From Flavobacteriaceae bacterium UBA2540 (lineage in GTDB: Bacteria; Bacteroidota; Bacteroidia; Flavobacteriales; Flavobacteriaceae), in NCBI GenBank assembly GCA_002340765.1, contig DDMS01000033.1:30093-94092 (forward strand): a DNA stretch of 64,000 nt, given 5' to 3'. The translations under genes were made by a program, and so were the position numbers. Of this stretch, positions 53,092 to 62,713 are shown in pieces. Numbering within the stretch: the first letter of the stretch is position 1; the number at the start of each line of letters is the position of its first letter. The notes beneath the pieces were generated by a model, which saw nothing but the letters and a program-made list of their open reading frames with translations, was not told where the DNA came from and searched no databases.

Positions 53092-55572
53092 ATGAAAATT
53101 TATAAGATCATTTTAGTTTCTTTTTTACTAGTAAGCAATTTAAATGCTCAAAATATACAATCACCTTCTGAATTTTTAGGATACGAAATTGGAAGTCAAT
53201 TTTCAAGACATCATAGTGTTGTGGACTATTTTAAATACGTAAGCAATTCGTTATCAAATGTAAAACTTGAGAAATATGGTGAAACGAATGAACACAGACC
53301 ATTATATATTAGCTATATTTCATCTGAAGAAAATATCAAAAACTTAGAAGAAATTAGAAAATCAAATCTTTCTCAAACAGGAATTTTAAAGGGTAATACT
53401 GATAATAAAATTGCTATTGTTTGGATGAGTTATAACGTTCATGGAAACGAAGCTTCAAGCACAGAAGCTTCCATGTTAACATTGTATGAATTGGTTTCGA
53501 AAAAACAAGAGTGGTTAAAAAATACCCTTGTTATTATTGATCCATGTATAAATCCTGATGGAAGAGATCGTTATGTGAATTGGTATAACCAAGTAAAAAG
53601 TACGCCTTATGATATTTCGCAAGACGCAAAAGAACACAATGAACCTTGGCCTGGAGGAAGGGCAAACCATTATTTATTTGATTTAAACAGAGATTGGGCT
53701 TGGGCAACACAAAAAGAAACACAACAAAGATTGAAGGTTTACAACAAATGGATGCCACACATTCACGTTGATTTTCACGAACAATATATCAATAATCCTT
53801 ATTATTTTGCGCCAGCTTCAGCGCCTTTTCACGAAATTATTACTGAATGGCAACGTAATTTTCAAATAGAAATTGGAAAAAATAACGCTTCTTATTTTGA
53901 CAAAGAAGGTTGGTTATATTTTACAAAAGAAAGTTTTGATTTGTTATATCCAAGTTATGGAGACACATATCCAACTTATATGGGTGCTATTGGAATGACC
54001 TATGAACAAGCAGGAAATGGACGTGCAGGTTTGGGAATTCAAACAGATAGAGTTGAAGTTTTAACACTTAAAGATAGGGCTTTACATCACATGACAACAG
54101 GATTGTCAACAGTAGAAATATCGTCAAAAAATGCTGAAAGAATAAATTCACAATTCAAAAAGTTTTTTAACAATAGCAATTTAGAAATTAAAAGTTATGT
54201 TTTAAAAAATGACAATATTGACAAAACAAAACGTTTGAAAAGATTGCTTGATAAACATGAAATTATCTACGAATTTGCAACAAATGGAACTGTAAAAGGA
54301 ACTCTTTACTTTACTCAAGAAGAAGGAAAAATGAACTCTTCGAGTGGTGATTTGGTTATTCATACCAATCAACCAAAAGGAAAAATTGTGAACGTTTTAT
54401 TTGAGCCAAAAGCATTTTTAGCAGATTCATTAACCTATGATATCACTGCTTGGTCAATTCCTTATGCTCATGGTTTTGAAGCAATTGCATCAAAAACAAT
54501 TGTAAATTCTTCAAAATCAATAGTTTCAGAGACTATAAAAAATTCAGTTGATAAAAATGCGTATGCTTACATTACTAAATGGAATAGTTTAGAAGATGCT
54601 GTTTTTTTGGGAGCACTTTTACAAAAAAATATCACTCCTCGTTTTTCTGAAAAACCATTTTCAATTGATGGAAAATCGTATGAAAGAGGCACCTTAATTA
54701 TTCTTAGAAATGACAATAAAACTTTGGATTTTGATGAAAAAATCATTGAAATTGCCAATAAAAATGAACGAAATTTACATGCAGTCTCAACAGGATTTGT
54801 TACTTCAGGAGCTGATTTCGGCTCATATTATGTAAAGCCAATTCAAAAACAAAAAGTAGCATTACTCTCAGGAAATGGAACTTCATCATTGAGTTTTGGT
54901 GAAATTTGGCACTTTTTTGAAAGTGATTTACAATATCCAATTACAATTTTGAATTCAGATTATTTTGGTAACGTAAACTTATCAAATTTTGATGTTATTA
55001 TTATTCCTGATGGAAGTTATGACAATTTACTTACAAAAACCTTTTTAGATAAGATAACTTCTTGGGTACAATCAGGTGGAACTTTAATTGCAATTGACAA
55101 CGCTTTGCAAAGTTTTGCGGATAAAGAAGGATTTGATTTAAAAAGTAAAGACACTGAAAAAGAAAGTGAGACAAAAAACCTAATTCCTTATGCAGACATA
55201 GAGAGAAAAAGGGTTAAAGATTTGATACCTGGAGCTATTTTTAAAAGTAAAGTAGACAATACACATCCTTTAGCTTTTGGATATAAAGACACCTATTTTT
55301 CTTTAAAATTGACTGATAAATCTTATAATTACCTTGAAAAAGGAATAAATATTGCATATTTTGAGAAGAATAGTAAAAATATTTCAGGTTATGCAGGAAG
55401 TTTAGCTGTAAAAAAAATTCCAGAATCTTTATTATTTGGCGAAGAAAAAAAAGGAAGTGGAAGTATTATTTATATGGTTGACAATCCTTTGTTCCGTTCT
55501 TTTTGGGACAATGGAAAGCTATTTTTAGCGAATGCAGTATTTCTTTTGAATTCAGATATCATAAAAAAATAA
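53092..55572 (+). CDS. M14 zinc carboxypeptidase with C-terminal GATase-like domain (paralogue 2)
   Basis: Secreted peptidase of 826 residues, signal peptide KIYKIILVSFLLVSNLNAQ, using the ATG at 53092. Zinc site YNVHGNEASST (His, Glu) and HVDFHEQY (His), catalytic Glu in GMTYEQAG. The second half carries the GATase-like segment KVALLSGNGTSSLSFGEIWHFF and WVQSGGTLIAID, as in paralogue 1. A TACATTTG box at 53063-53070 resembles a -7 element. Its start region is divergent from bshC. Confidence 0.88.
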   Translation: MKIYKIILVSFLLVSNLNAQNIQSPSEFLGYEIGSQFSRHHSVVDYFKYVSNSLSNVKLEKYGETNEHRPLYISYISSEENIKNLEEIRKSNLSQTGILKGNTDNKIAIVWMSYNVHGNEASSTEASMLTLYELVSKKQEWLKNTLVIIDPCINPDGRDRYVNWYNQVKSTPYDISQDAKEHNEPWPGGRANHYLFDLNRDWAWATQKETQQRLKVYNKWMPHIHVDFHEQYINNPYYFAPASAPFHEIITEWQRNFQIEIGKNNASYFDKEGWLYFTKESFDLLYPSYGDTYPTYMGAIGMTYEQAGNGRAGLGIQTDRVEVLTLKDRALHHMTTGLSTVEISSKNAERINSQFKKFFNNSNLEIKSYVLKNDNIDKTKRLKRLLDKHEIIYEFATNGTVKGTLYFTQEEGKMNSSSGDLVIHTNQPKGKIVNVLFEPKAFLADSLTYDITAWSIPYAHGFEAIASKTIVNSSKSIVSETIKNSVDKNAYAYITKWNSLEDAVFLGALLQKNITPRFSEKPFSIDGKSYERGTLIILRNDNKTLDFDEKIIEIANKNERNLHAVSTGFVTSGADFGSYYVKPIQKQKVALLSGNGTSSLSFGEIWHFFESDLQYPITILNSDYFGNVNLSNFDVIIIPDGSYDNLLTKTFLDKITSWVQSGGTLIAIDNALQSFADKEGFDLKSKDTEKESETKNLIPYADIERKRVKDLIPGAIFKSKVDNTHPLAFGYKDTYFSLKLTDKSYNYLEKGINIAYFEKNSKNISGYAGSLAVKKIPESLLFGEEKKGSGSIIYMVDNPLFRSFWDNGKLFLANAVFLLNSDIIKK

Positions 55573-55607
55573 TCAGATAAACAAATAGAAAAGCTACTAA
55601 AAATAAA

Positions 55608-55642
55608 CATGCCCCAAAAAGTTAAAAACTATTTGGGGCATG
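55608..55642 (-). terminator. terminator of rpsA
   Basis: Perfect 11-bp stem CATGCCCCAAA/TTTGGGGCATG with a 13-nt loop. On the minus strand it is followed by TTTATTTTTAG, and it lies about 50 bases past the rpsA stop. Confidence 0.85.
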
Positions 55643-55690
55643 TTCAAAATAAATCAGTGGTTTTAGTTTTATAGAAAACTTTGAAAGAAA

Positions 55691-57496
55691 TTATTTTTTC
55701 TTTTTGCTTGCTTTTTCGTCCATTTGTTTTTTCAAATCTGCCAAACCTTCTCCAAGATCACCAAAAGTAGTTTTCTCTGCTTCAGTTGCTTTTTTAACAG
55801 CAGCTTTTACATTTTTCTTTTCTTGTTCTTTGAAAATAGAAGTGTGTGAAACCACAACTCTTCTGTATTCTTTTGAGAATTCTAAAACAACGAATTCAAC
55901 AGTGTCACCTTTTCCAAGTTTAGAACCATCTTCTTTATCTAAGAATCTAACTGGTGCAAAACCTTCAACTCCGTCCTCAAAAGTAATCACTGCTCCTTTA
56001 TCATTTTTCTCTTTGATAGTTCCTGTGTGAGTACTTCCGATTGCGTAAGTATCCTCGTGAATATCCCAAGGATTATCAAGAGTTTGTTTATGACCAAGGT
56101 TTAATTTTCTGTTTTCAACATCCAATTCTAACACTTGAACTTTTAATTGATCTCCAACATTTAAAAAATCTGATGGATGTTTGATTTTTTTAGTCCAGGA
56201 TAAATCAGAAATATACACCAAACCATCAATTCCTTCTTGTAATTCTACGAAAACACCAAAGTTTGTATAGTTTCTTACAGTTCCTGTGTGAACAGAACCT
56301 ACTGGAAATTTTGCAGTTACATCAGTCCAAGGATCTGGATTTAATTGTTTCATACCCAAAGACATTTTACGATCTTCTCTATCAAGAGTTAATATTTGAG
56401 CTTCGATTTTATCTCCAACTTTTACGAAATCTTGAGCAGAACGTAAATGAGTTGACCAAGACATTTCTGAAACGTGAATCAATCCTTCAACACCTTGTTC
56501 TACTTCAACAAAAGCGCCATAATCAGCTAAAACTACCACTTCTCCTGTTACTTTGTCACCAACTTTTAAGTTTGCGTCTAAAGCTTCCCAAGGATGAGCA
56601 GATAATTGTTTTAAACCTAATTGGATTCTAGATTTGTTATCATCAAAATCTAAAATTACAACGTTTAATTTTTCGTCTAATTCAACTACTTCATTTGGAT
56701 GATTAATTCTTGACCAAGATAAATCTGTAATGTGGATCAATCCATCAACACCACCTAAATCTACGAATACACCATAAGAAGTTATGTTTTTTACGATTCC
56801 TTCTAATACTTGACCTTTTTCTAATTGGCCAATAATTTCTTTTTTCTGTAATTCAATATCAGCTTCAATCAACGCTTTGTGAGAAACGACAACATTTTTA
56901 AATTCATGATTGATTTTCACCACTTTAAATTCCATTGTTTTATCAACGAATTGATCGTAATCTCTAATTGGTTTCACATCAATTTGAGAACCTGGTAAGA
57001 AGGCCTCAATTCCGAAAACATCTACAATCATTCCTCCTCTTGTTCTGCATTTTACGAAACCATTTACTACTTCACCAGTTTCATGAGCGTTGTTTACCCG
57101 CTCCCAAGCTTTGATAACTCTTGCTTTTTTGTGAGATAATACTAATTGACCAGAAGAATCTTCTCTCTTATCAACCAAAACTTCTACTTTGTCACCAACA
57201 GCTAAAGCTTGATTGTAACGAAATTCGTTTAATGAAATAACGCCTTCTGATTTAGAATTGATGTCAATAATTGCATCTCTGTCAGTTATTCTAATCACAG
57301 TTCCTTCAATTACATCACGCTCGTTAACAAAACCGACTGTACCTTCTAAAGCAGTTTCAAATTGTTGTAACATCTCTTCGTCAACAACATCAATTCCTTG
57401 TTCGAATCTGTGCCAATTGAAGTTTTCTAAAAATTGTTGTGGGTTTACAGCTTCTAATATTGCAGGCTGTATTTGTGTGTTTGTTTCTTCAGACAT
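55691..57496 (-). CDS. rpsA: 30S ribosomal protein S1
   Basis: RNA-binding ribosomal protein of 601 residues with six S1 OB-fold repeats, visible as recurring GxVxxxxxxGxxVxxxxGxEGxxxxSE patterns (domains start near residues 60, 145, 228, 315, 400 and 487). It helps bind mRNA at the small subunit, a role that matters in Bacteroidota, where Shine-Dalgarno sites are rare. The C-terminus is a Lys/Glu-rich tail (KKKNVKAAVKKATEAEKT) ending KKKK. The coding region is higher in GC than its neighbours, as is usual for highly expressed genes. Confidence 0.96.
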   Translation of the reverse strand: MSEETNTQIQPAILEAVNPQQFLENFNWHRFEQGIDVVDEEMLQQFETALEGTVGFVNERDVIEGTVIRITDRDAIIDINSKSEGVISLNEFRYNQALAVGDKVEVLVDKREDSSGQLVLSHKKARVIKAWERVNNAHETGEVVNGFVKCRTRGGMIVDVFGIEAFLPGSQIDVKPIRDYDQFVDKTMEFKVVKINHEFKNVVVSHKALIEADIELQKKEIIGQLEKGQVLEGIVKNITSYGVFVDLGGVDGLIHITDLSWSRINHPNEVVELDEKLNVVILDFDDNKSRIQLGLKQLSAHPWEALDANLKVGDKVTGEVVVLADYGAFVEVEQGVEGLIHVSEMSWSTHLRSAQDFVKVGDKIEAQILTLDREDRKMSLGMKQLNPDPWTDVTAKFPVGSVHTGTVRNYTNFGVFVELQEGIDGLVYISDLSWTKKIKHPSDFLNVGDQLKVQVLELDVENRKLNLGHKQTLDNPWDIHEDTYAIGSTHTGTIKEKNDKGAVITFEDGVEGFAPVRFLDKEDGSKLGKGDTVEFVVLEFSKEYRRVVVSHTSIFKEQEKKNVKAAVKKATEAEKTTFGDLGEGLADLKKQMDEKASKKKK

Positions 57497-57618
57497 TTCT
57501 GAAAATAAATTTGTATCTTGTTGTATTTCAGATTTTTAACGATAAAAACTACAAGAGTTGTTTTTATAATTTGTTTTCTTTCATTCCTTTTTCAAATCTG
57601 TTATCGTAAAAAGGAGTG

Positions 57619-57651
57619 CAAATTTATAAAAATTAACTTGATTTTAAGCAA
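57619..57651 (-). promoter_or_regulatory. candidate promoter of rpsA
   Basis: On the minus strand TAAATTTG (57619-57626) and TTG (57649-57651) are separated by 22 bases, at the long end of the accepted Bacteroidota spacing. The box lies about 120 bases upstream of the start codon, implying a long leader. Confidence 0.45.
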
Positions 57652-57710
57652 TTTAATCATAAAATAAATTATATTTTATTAAACTATATTTGCTTTGAAA
57701 TCAAAAACTC

Positions 57711-58164
57711 ATGAAAATGTGAACTCATAAAATCATTGTTCTACTACTTTTTATTATTTTTTCGTGTGGAAATGAAAAAAAATAGCTACAAAATTTCAAA
57801 AATCATTAGAAGAAAGTAGAAAGAATATATACCATTTTCTGAAGTTACCCAGGTTGGAAATCTTTGTTTTTTAACGGGTCAAATTAGCAAAAATCATCAA
57901 ACAGGAAAAATAGCTGAAGTAGGCATTGAAACTGAAACTGCTCAAGTCATCAAAAACATTGAAATTGTCTTAAAAACTCACAACATACCCTTAAAATATG
58001 ATGTAAGATGTACTTTAATTTTATCAGATATCGAGGATTTTTCAAAAATGAATGCAGTATATACTCCTTTTTTTGTTGATAATTTAACAGCAAGAACTAC
58101 CTTTACAGCCAATTTAGTAGTAGGTGCTAAAATTGAAATTGAAGTGAATGCTGCAAAAAAGTAA
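57711..58164 (+). pseudogene. RidA-family lipoprotein pseudogene
   Basis: The 5' end reads as a lipoprotein signal (ATG at 57711, THKIIVLLLFIIFSCGN) but has a TGA at 57720-57722 and then a TAG at 57783-57785. From 57820 a different frame stays open to TAA at 58162-58164 and encodes an almost complete RidA (YjgF/UK114) domain: FSEVTQVGNLCFLTGQISKN, VGIETETAQVIKNIEIVL, MNAVYTPFFVDNLTARTTF (with the conserved Arg) and VGAKIEIEVNAAKK. RidA proteins deaminate reactive enamines/imines. At least one frameshift and one nonsense change separate the two parts, so the gene is broken. queE starts 2 bp after it. Confidence 0.8.
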
Positions 58165-58165
58165 G

Positions 58166-58795
58166 ATGGATAAACATACACAAGAACAGGTTAACAAAGG
58201 AATTATGCTCCCCTTAATGGAGGAGTTTTACACCATTCAAGGAGAAGGATATCACACAGGAAGAGCTGCTTATTTTATCAGAGTTGGTGGTTGTGATGTA
58301 GGTTGTCATTGGTGTGATGTAAAAGAAAGTTGGAATGCAGATTTGCATCCTCCAACATTGGTTGAAAACATTGTTGAAACTGCAAAAAAATACTCAAATA
58401 CAGTCGTGATTACTGGTGGAGAGCCTTTGATGTGGTCTATGGATTTTATCACAAAATTATTGCAAGAAAACAATATCAAAACACATATAGAAACTTCTGG
58501 AGCATATTCTTTTTCAGGAAAATGGGATTGGTTTTGCTTGTCGCCAAAAAAAACAAAATTTCCTTTAGAGGAAGTTTATTCAAAAGCTGATGAGTTAAAA
58601 ATGATCATTCACAACAAAAGTGATTTTGATTTCGCAGAACAACAAGCAGCAAAAGTTTCTGAAAAATGTGAACTTTTTTTACAACCTGAATGGAGTAAAA
58701 AAGAAAAAATGACTCCTGAAATTGTGGATTATGTAATGAAAAATCCAAAATGGAAAATTTCTTTACAAACACATAAATATTTGAATATCCCTTAA
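58166..58795 (+). CDS. queE: 7-carboxy-7-deazaguanine synthase
   Basis: Radical SAM enzyme of 209 residues in the queuosine / 7-deazaguanine pathway that converts 6-carboxy-tetrahydropterin to CDG. MEEFYTIQGEGYHTGRAAYFIRVGGCDVGCHWCDVKESW carries the CX3CX2C radical SAM motif, and TGGEPLMWSM the typical GGEP. The start is the ATG at 58166; the one at 58148 would overlap the pseudogene by 17 bases. queC and queD are not in the window. The gene converges with cmk (3 bp apart). Confidence 0.9.
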   Translation: MDKHTQEQVNKGIMLPLMEEFYTIQGEGYHTGRAAYFIRVGGCDVGCHWCDVKESWNADLHPPTLVENIVETAKKYSNTVVITGGEPLMWSMDFITKLLQENNIKTHIETSGAYSFSGKWDWFCLSPKKTKFPLEEVYSKADELKMIIHNKSDFDFAEQQAAKVSEKCELFLQPEWSKKEKMTPEIVDYVMKNPKWKISLQTHKYLNIP

Positions 58796-58798
58796 TTG

Positions 58799-59488
58799 TT
58801 AGTTGATCCGCTTATCAATCAACTCACAAATTCGCTCAAATTGCTCTTGAATTCTCAAATCAGAATTATCAATTTCAATAGCTTCAGTTGCCTTTATCAA
58901 TGGTGAATCTTCTCTAGTAGAATCTATTCTATCCCGTTCTAGAACATTTTGCAAAATCTCTTCATAAGACACGGCATCTCCTTTGTCAATCAACTCTGTA
59001 TACCTTCTCATCGCTCTTTTGTCAACAGAAGCAGTCATGAAGATTTTCAGTTCAGCAAAAGGAAAAACAACCGTTCCAATATCTCTTCCATCCATCACAA
59101 TCCCCCCATTTTTACCTATAGCTTGTTGTTCAGCAACTAGTTTTTTACGCACTTCAGAAATGGCTGCCACTTTACTCACCAATTGCGAAATTTCCAAAGT
59201 CCGAATTTCATTTTCTACGTTTTCATCGTTCAGAAACATTTCTGCAAAACCCAAGTTTTCATTAAAACAAAATTCCAATGAAATGGAGTCCAATGAAGAA
59301 ATCAATTTTTCAACATCAAAAAAATCCTCTCTAATAAATTGATTTTTCTTAGCAAAAAGCGCTACAGCCCGATACATAGCACCTGTATCAACGTAAATAT
59401 AATTATATTTCTTAGCCAATAATTTGGCAATCGTACTTTTTCCAGTAGATGAAAATCCGTCAATAGCAATTGTAATTTTTTGTCTCAT
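58799..59488 (-). CDS. cmk: (d)CMP kinase
   Basis: Nucleoside monophosphate kinase of 229 residues. Walker A AIDGFSSTGKSTIAKLLA, the NMP-binding VDTGAMYRAVALF, VVMDGRDIGTVVFPFAELKIFMTAS, and the family's lid EDSPLIKATEAIEIDNSDL are all intact. It phosphorylates CMP and dCMP for nucleic acid synthesis. In many flavobacteria it sits beside porQ, as here. Confidence 0.95.
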   Translation of the reverse strand: MRQKITIAIDGFSSTGKSTIAKLLAKKYNYIYVDTGAMYRAVALFAKKNQFIREDFFDVEKLISSLDSISLEFCFNENLGFAEMFLNDENVENEIRTLEISQLVSKVAAISEVRKKLVAEQQAIGKNGGIVMDGRDIGTVVFPFAELKIFMTASVDKRAMRRYTELIDKGDAVSYEEILQNVLERDRIDSTREDSPLIKATEAIEIDNSDLRIQEQFERICELIDKRIN

Positions 59489-60511
59489 TTATCTTTTATC
59501 TAAATCAATTTGTAAACTAAAAGTACTCGCATTGGTGGCCGAATGAAATTTTGAGTACGCATAATTGAATTTAAAATTGTTCATTTTCAGTCCAAATCCG
59601 AAAGAAATTCCTCCAAATGTACGCACATTTTGCAATTTCAATTCAGCAGCTCTTCTAAAATTATATCCCAATCTAATATTGATAGGACTTTCAGGAAATA
59701 GCTCGGCACCAACTACAAAATGCCTCATTGCATTTTCAAAAAAACCAATGTTTTCATTTGTCACATTTCCTTCCAAATCCGTTGTCTGCTCAGAAGGATT
59801 AGGTAAAGAAATATTCCATTTTTGGAAATTATCAACCGTCAAATACCATTTTAATGGCACATGCTCCAATTGATAAGATGCACCAAGTGCTAACTTCATA
59901 GGAAGTTCTTCAATTTGGTTCGTAAACGATTTGACTTGAGTTCCCACATTTCTCACAACGACCGTAAACGAGAAGGGTTTATAAGGACTATAATACAGGA
60001 TTCCAAAATCGGCAGCAATTCCATATGAAGTAAAATTACTAATGGACGAATTGATGAGTTTCACATTTGCACCAAAAAACAAGTTTGTCCAGGGTAAATT
60101 CCGAGCATAACCCACAGAAACCGAAAAATCACTGGCACTAAAATTACCCGTTTCATTTCCTTGTTCGTCAGCGCCAATCAACGTTCCATAATTCAAGTAA
60201 CTAATACTTCCGTGAATCGTTCCAAATCTCCTTGAAATAAGCCTTGCATAAGACAACGAACCAATATTGATGCCTCCCAAATAACTCGAATAATTTGCAC
60301 TTAGTTTGTTATTCATTTCCTGATTGATTACTGAAGGATTCCACACAGGCTGATTTACATCATCCATCAACGTCAAAACTTCGCCACCCAAGGCAACTTG
60401 CCTTGCAGATGTTACCAAATTTAAAAATTGATACACGTTCTCACCTCCCACTTGCCCATAATGAACTGCAGAAAACAGCAAAAAATAACAAAATAAATAT
60501 TGAAATTTCAT
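59489..60511 (-). CDS. porQ: type IX secretion system protein PorQ
   Basis: Protein of 340 residues with a signal peptide (KFQYLFCYFLLFSAVHYGQ) and a beta-barrel pattern of outer-membrane PorQ: FLNLVTSARQVALGGEVL, PVWNPSVIN, GSISYLNYGTLIGADEQGNETGNFSASDFSVSVGYAR. PorQ anchors the attachment complex of the T9SS at the outer membrane. The start is ATG 60511; the extra six residues in frame before it are not part of the signal. No other T9SS gene is in this window. Confidence 0.9.
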   Translation of the reverse strand: MKFQYLFCYFLLFSAVHYGQVGGENVYQFLNLVTSARQVALGGEVLTLMDDVNQPVWNPSVINQEMNNKLSANYSSYLGGINIGSLSYARLISRRFGTIHGSISYLNYGTLIGADEQGNETGNFSASDFSVSVGYARNLPWTNLFFGANVKLINSSISNFTSYGIAADFGILYYSPYKPFSFTVVVRNVGTQVKSFTNQIEELPMKLALGASYQLEHVPLKWYLTVDNFQKWNISLPNPSEQTTDLEGNVTNENIGFFENAMRHFVVGAELFPESPINIRLGYNFRRAAELKLQNVRTFGGISFGFGLKMNNFKFNYAYSKFHSATNASTFSLQIDLDKR

Positions 60512-60847
60512 TGAACAACAAATAAACAAACTAAAAACTGAATAACGAAAATAACACAGAAAATTTCATATCAAAAATCAAATACTTTAAAAATTAACAG
60601 AAAAGTGCATTTGTTGATTTTTTTGATGGATGTTGGATTAGTAAAATGGAAAATTTATTAAACCTTTCAATTAATAATTGAATTTTGTTTTAAAAGATAA
60701 AACTTACTACTTTTTAGTTTGAAGATTTTGGTTAACCATATAGATATGACTTCAAATCAAACACTTGAGTTTTTTGAAAAAATAAACTTGAAAATTCTTG
60801 ACTAAAAATAAAACCCGCAACTTTTAAGGTTGCGGGTTCGAGTGACG
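60512..60847. other. intergenic stretch between porQ and the formylglycine-enzyme remnant
   Basis: About 336 bases, AT-rich. It holds a terminator hairpin at 60812-60838 and one 19-codon ORF (ATG at 60747) without recognisable homology. Nothing else supported. Confidence 0.6.
60812..60838 (-). terminator. terminator after the truncated formylglycine-enzyme gene
   Basis: Perfect stem AACCCGCAAC/GTTGCGGGTT with a 7-nt loop. On the minus strand it is followed by TTATTTTTAG. It starts only 9 bases after the premature stop. Confidence 0.85.
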
Positions 60848-61156
60848 TTATACACCTGTAGCATCAACGAAAGCTTTAAACTGTCGGTTGGTCACTTCTG
60901 TTATATCAATAAAAAAACCATCAACTTTCACTTTGTGAGACGGTTTCTCTCTTGGCATTGCATATTGATCAGTATCTTTTGCCCCTTGTAAAAAGGTTTT
61001 ACTTTCTACCCAAACCATATTTTTAGGTGCTTTTATTACTGATGATTCTTTGAAACTGGTATCTTCAGTTTTTTCATTTTTACAACTATAAATAATTAAT
61101 AAAACTATAGAAATGAAGATAAAATTTCTTTGAAATATATTTTTATGATGATACAT
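60848..61156 (-). pseudogene. 3'-truncated formylglycine-generating-enzyme-like lipoprotein (SUMF1/FGE-sulfatase family)
   Basis: 102 codons. Lipoprotein signal with lipobox FISIVLLIIYSCKN, then the family start NMVWVESKTFLQGAKDTDQYAMPREKP and VDGFFIDITEVTNRQFKAFVDATG. The FGE/SUMF1 fold is normally about 250-350 residues, with the active-site part in the C-terminal half. Here the frame ends at GV followed by TAA (60848-60850), shortly before a terminator hairpin. Most of the domain is missing, so a deletion most likely fused the head of the gene to downstream sequence. Confidence 0.75.
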
Positions 61157-61214
61157 ATACTGACTTTTAATTGTTTTCTTTAATGTATTTATACTTATTT
61201 CTCTTTTTGACTAT

Positions 61215-62615
61215 TTAATGAAAACCCGCTTTAGGCTTTACTATTTCCGAATTTTTCGATTTCCATTTTGGACTGTAAAACCCATAAAACATAATATAGA
61301 TATAGCAAAGCAATGGAATTATAAATGATGCTTGTAAACCTATAATATCAGCTAAAATGCCTTGAATTAGCGGTACTAACGCTGCTCCCAAAATAGCCAT
61401 GATTAATAGAGATGACCCCTGACTTGTATATTTTCCTAACCCATCAATGGCAATGGTGAAAATATTTGACCACATGATGGAGTTAAAAATCCCAACAGCT
61501 ATCAAAGCCCACATAGCAAGACTGCCAGATGAAGATATAGCTAATGCGATTAAAAATATACTTATACTAGCAAATAAACCTAATGTTCTGCCTGCAATCC
61601 CTTTCCCGATAACAAATGCCACAAAATTAAGTCCTATTATAGCAATATAAGGAAGCACGGCTTGAAATTCCATTCCCGTAATAAAGAAAATCAAAGTAAA
61701 GGAAAGCACCGATAAAACTATCATTAAAGCATACTTTTTTGTTTTTTCCATAGCACTTAATGATAGTGCTCCTGAAAATCTACCAATCATAGTCCCACCC
61801 CAATAGTAGGCCAGAAAGTTTTTTGCGATCGCTTCTTCTAACCCCATTATACTTTCTAAACCGATGAAATTTATCAAAAAACTACCAATAGCCACCTCGC
61901 CGCCAACATACATGAAAATAGCCAATGTACCATAGGAAAGATTTTTGAATTTTAATGCGCCTGTCCCTTTTACCACTTCATCTTCATTTACAAACTTTGG
62001 AAGTTTTACAAACTTAAAAACAACAGCCCCAACAAAGAAAATAAGTCCAAAAATAATATAAGGAATTTTCACAGCTTCACCTCCAGATGAACCATGAGAA
62101 AAGAAATATTCATATATTAAATAACCTCCCAAAATAGGGGCAATAGTAGTTCCTAAAGAGTTAAACGCTTGAGACATATTTAAACGTGAAGATGCCGTTT
62201 CTGGTCTTCCTAAAATTGCTACATACGGATTTGCTGCAATTTGCAGCATAGTAAAGCCTAGACCTAAAATAAATAGTGCTCCTAAGAAGAAACCATACAT
62301 TTTAAACTCAGCTGCAGGAAAAAACAACAGGCATCCTAAACCAGAAATGACCAGTCCAATAATGATTCCGTTTTTATACCCAATTCTATTTATGGGATCT
62401 CCGATTCTTAAGGATAACAAATAATAAATTAAAGAACCAATGAAATATGCACCAAAAAAACAAAATTGAATAAGCATAGCCTGCCAATATTTCAATACAA
62501 ATATTTCTTTTAAATAGGGTATCAAAATATCATTCATACAGGTTAAAAAACCCCACATAAAAAATAAAGTGGTTAAAATGATAAGACTCGATGTGTAATT
62601 CTTTTTTGCTTCCAT
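61215..62615 (-). CDS. FucP-type sugar:H+ symporter (MFS)
   Basis: Major facilitator superfamily transporter of 466 residues with twelve membrane segments. The start SLIILTTLFFMWGFLTCMNDILIPYLKEIF is the L-fucose permease family hallmark (F-F-x-W-G-F-x-x-x-x-N-D), and MLQIAANPYVAILGRPETASSRLNMSQAFNSLGTTIAPILGG follows. The closest families are FucP and glucose/galactose transporters; the sugar is not readable. It sits between the FGE-like remnant and glycerol kinase, suggesting a carbohydrate-use locus. Confidence 0.88.
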   Translation of the reverse strand: MEAKKNYTSSLIILTTLFFMWGFLTCMNDILIPYLKEIFVLKYWQAMLIQFCFFGAYFIGSLIYYLLSLRIGDPINRIGYKNGIIIGLVISGLGCLLFFPAAEFKMYGFFLGALFILGLGFTMLQIAANPYVAILGRPETASSRLNMSQAFNSLGTTIAPILGGYLIYEYFFSHGSSGGEAVKIPYIIFGLIFFVGAVVFKFVKLPKFVNEDEVVKGTGALKFKNLSYGTLAIFMYVGGEVAIGSFLINFIGLESIMGLEEAIAKNFLAYYWGGTMIGRFSGALSLSAMEKTKKYALMIVLSVLSFTLIFFITGMEFQAVLPYIAIIGLNFVAFVIGKGIAGRTLGLFASISIFLIALAISSSGSLAMWALIAVGIFNSIMWSNIFTIAIDGLGKYTSQGSSLLIMAILGAALVPLIQGILADIIGLQASFIIPLLCYIYIMFYGFYSPKWKSKNSEIVKPKAGFH

Positions 62616-62713
62616 GGTTATTTTGTTATAAGTTAATTTACTTGAAGGCTCATTAGCGTATCTATCAGCCTTTACTTCTATTAGTTGGTTTTTTTTAATT
62701 ATTTTTTTTAAAG

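Noticed and set aside
56263..56631. Antisense ORF of 122 codons inside rpsA
   Set aside because: It lies within a strongly supported ribosomal protein gene and reads as low-complexity leucine-rich sequence; a shadow of biased codon use.
60747..60806. 19-codon ORF upstream of the formylglycine-enzyme remnant
   Set aside because: Too short, no motif and no context; treated as noise.
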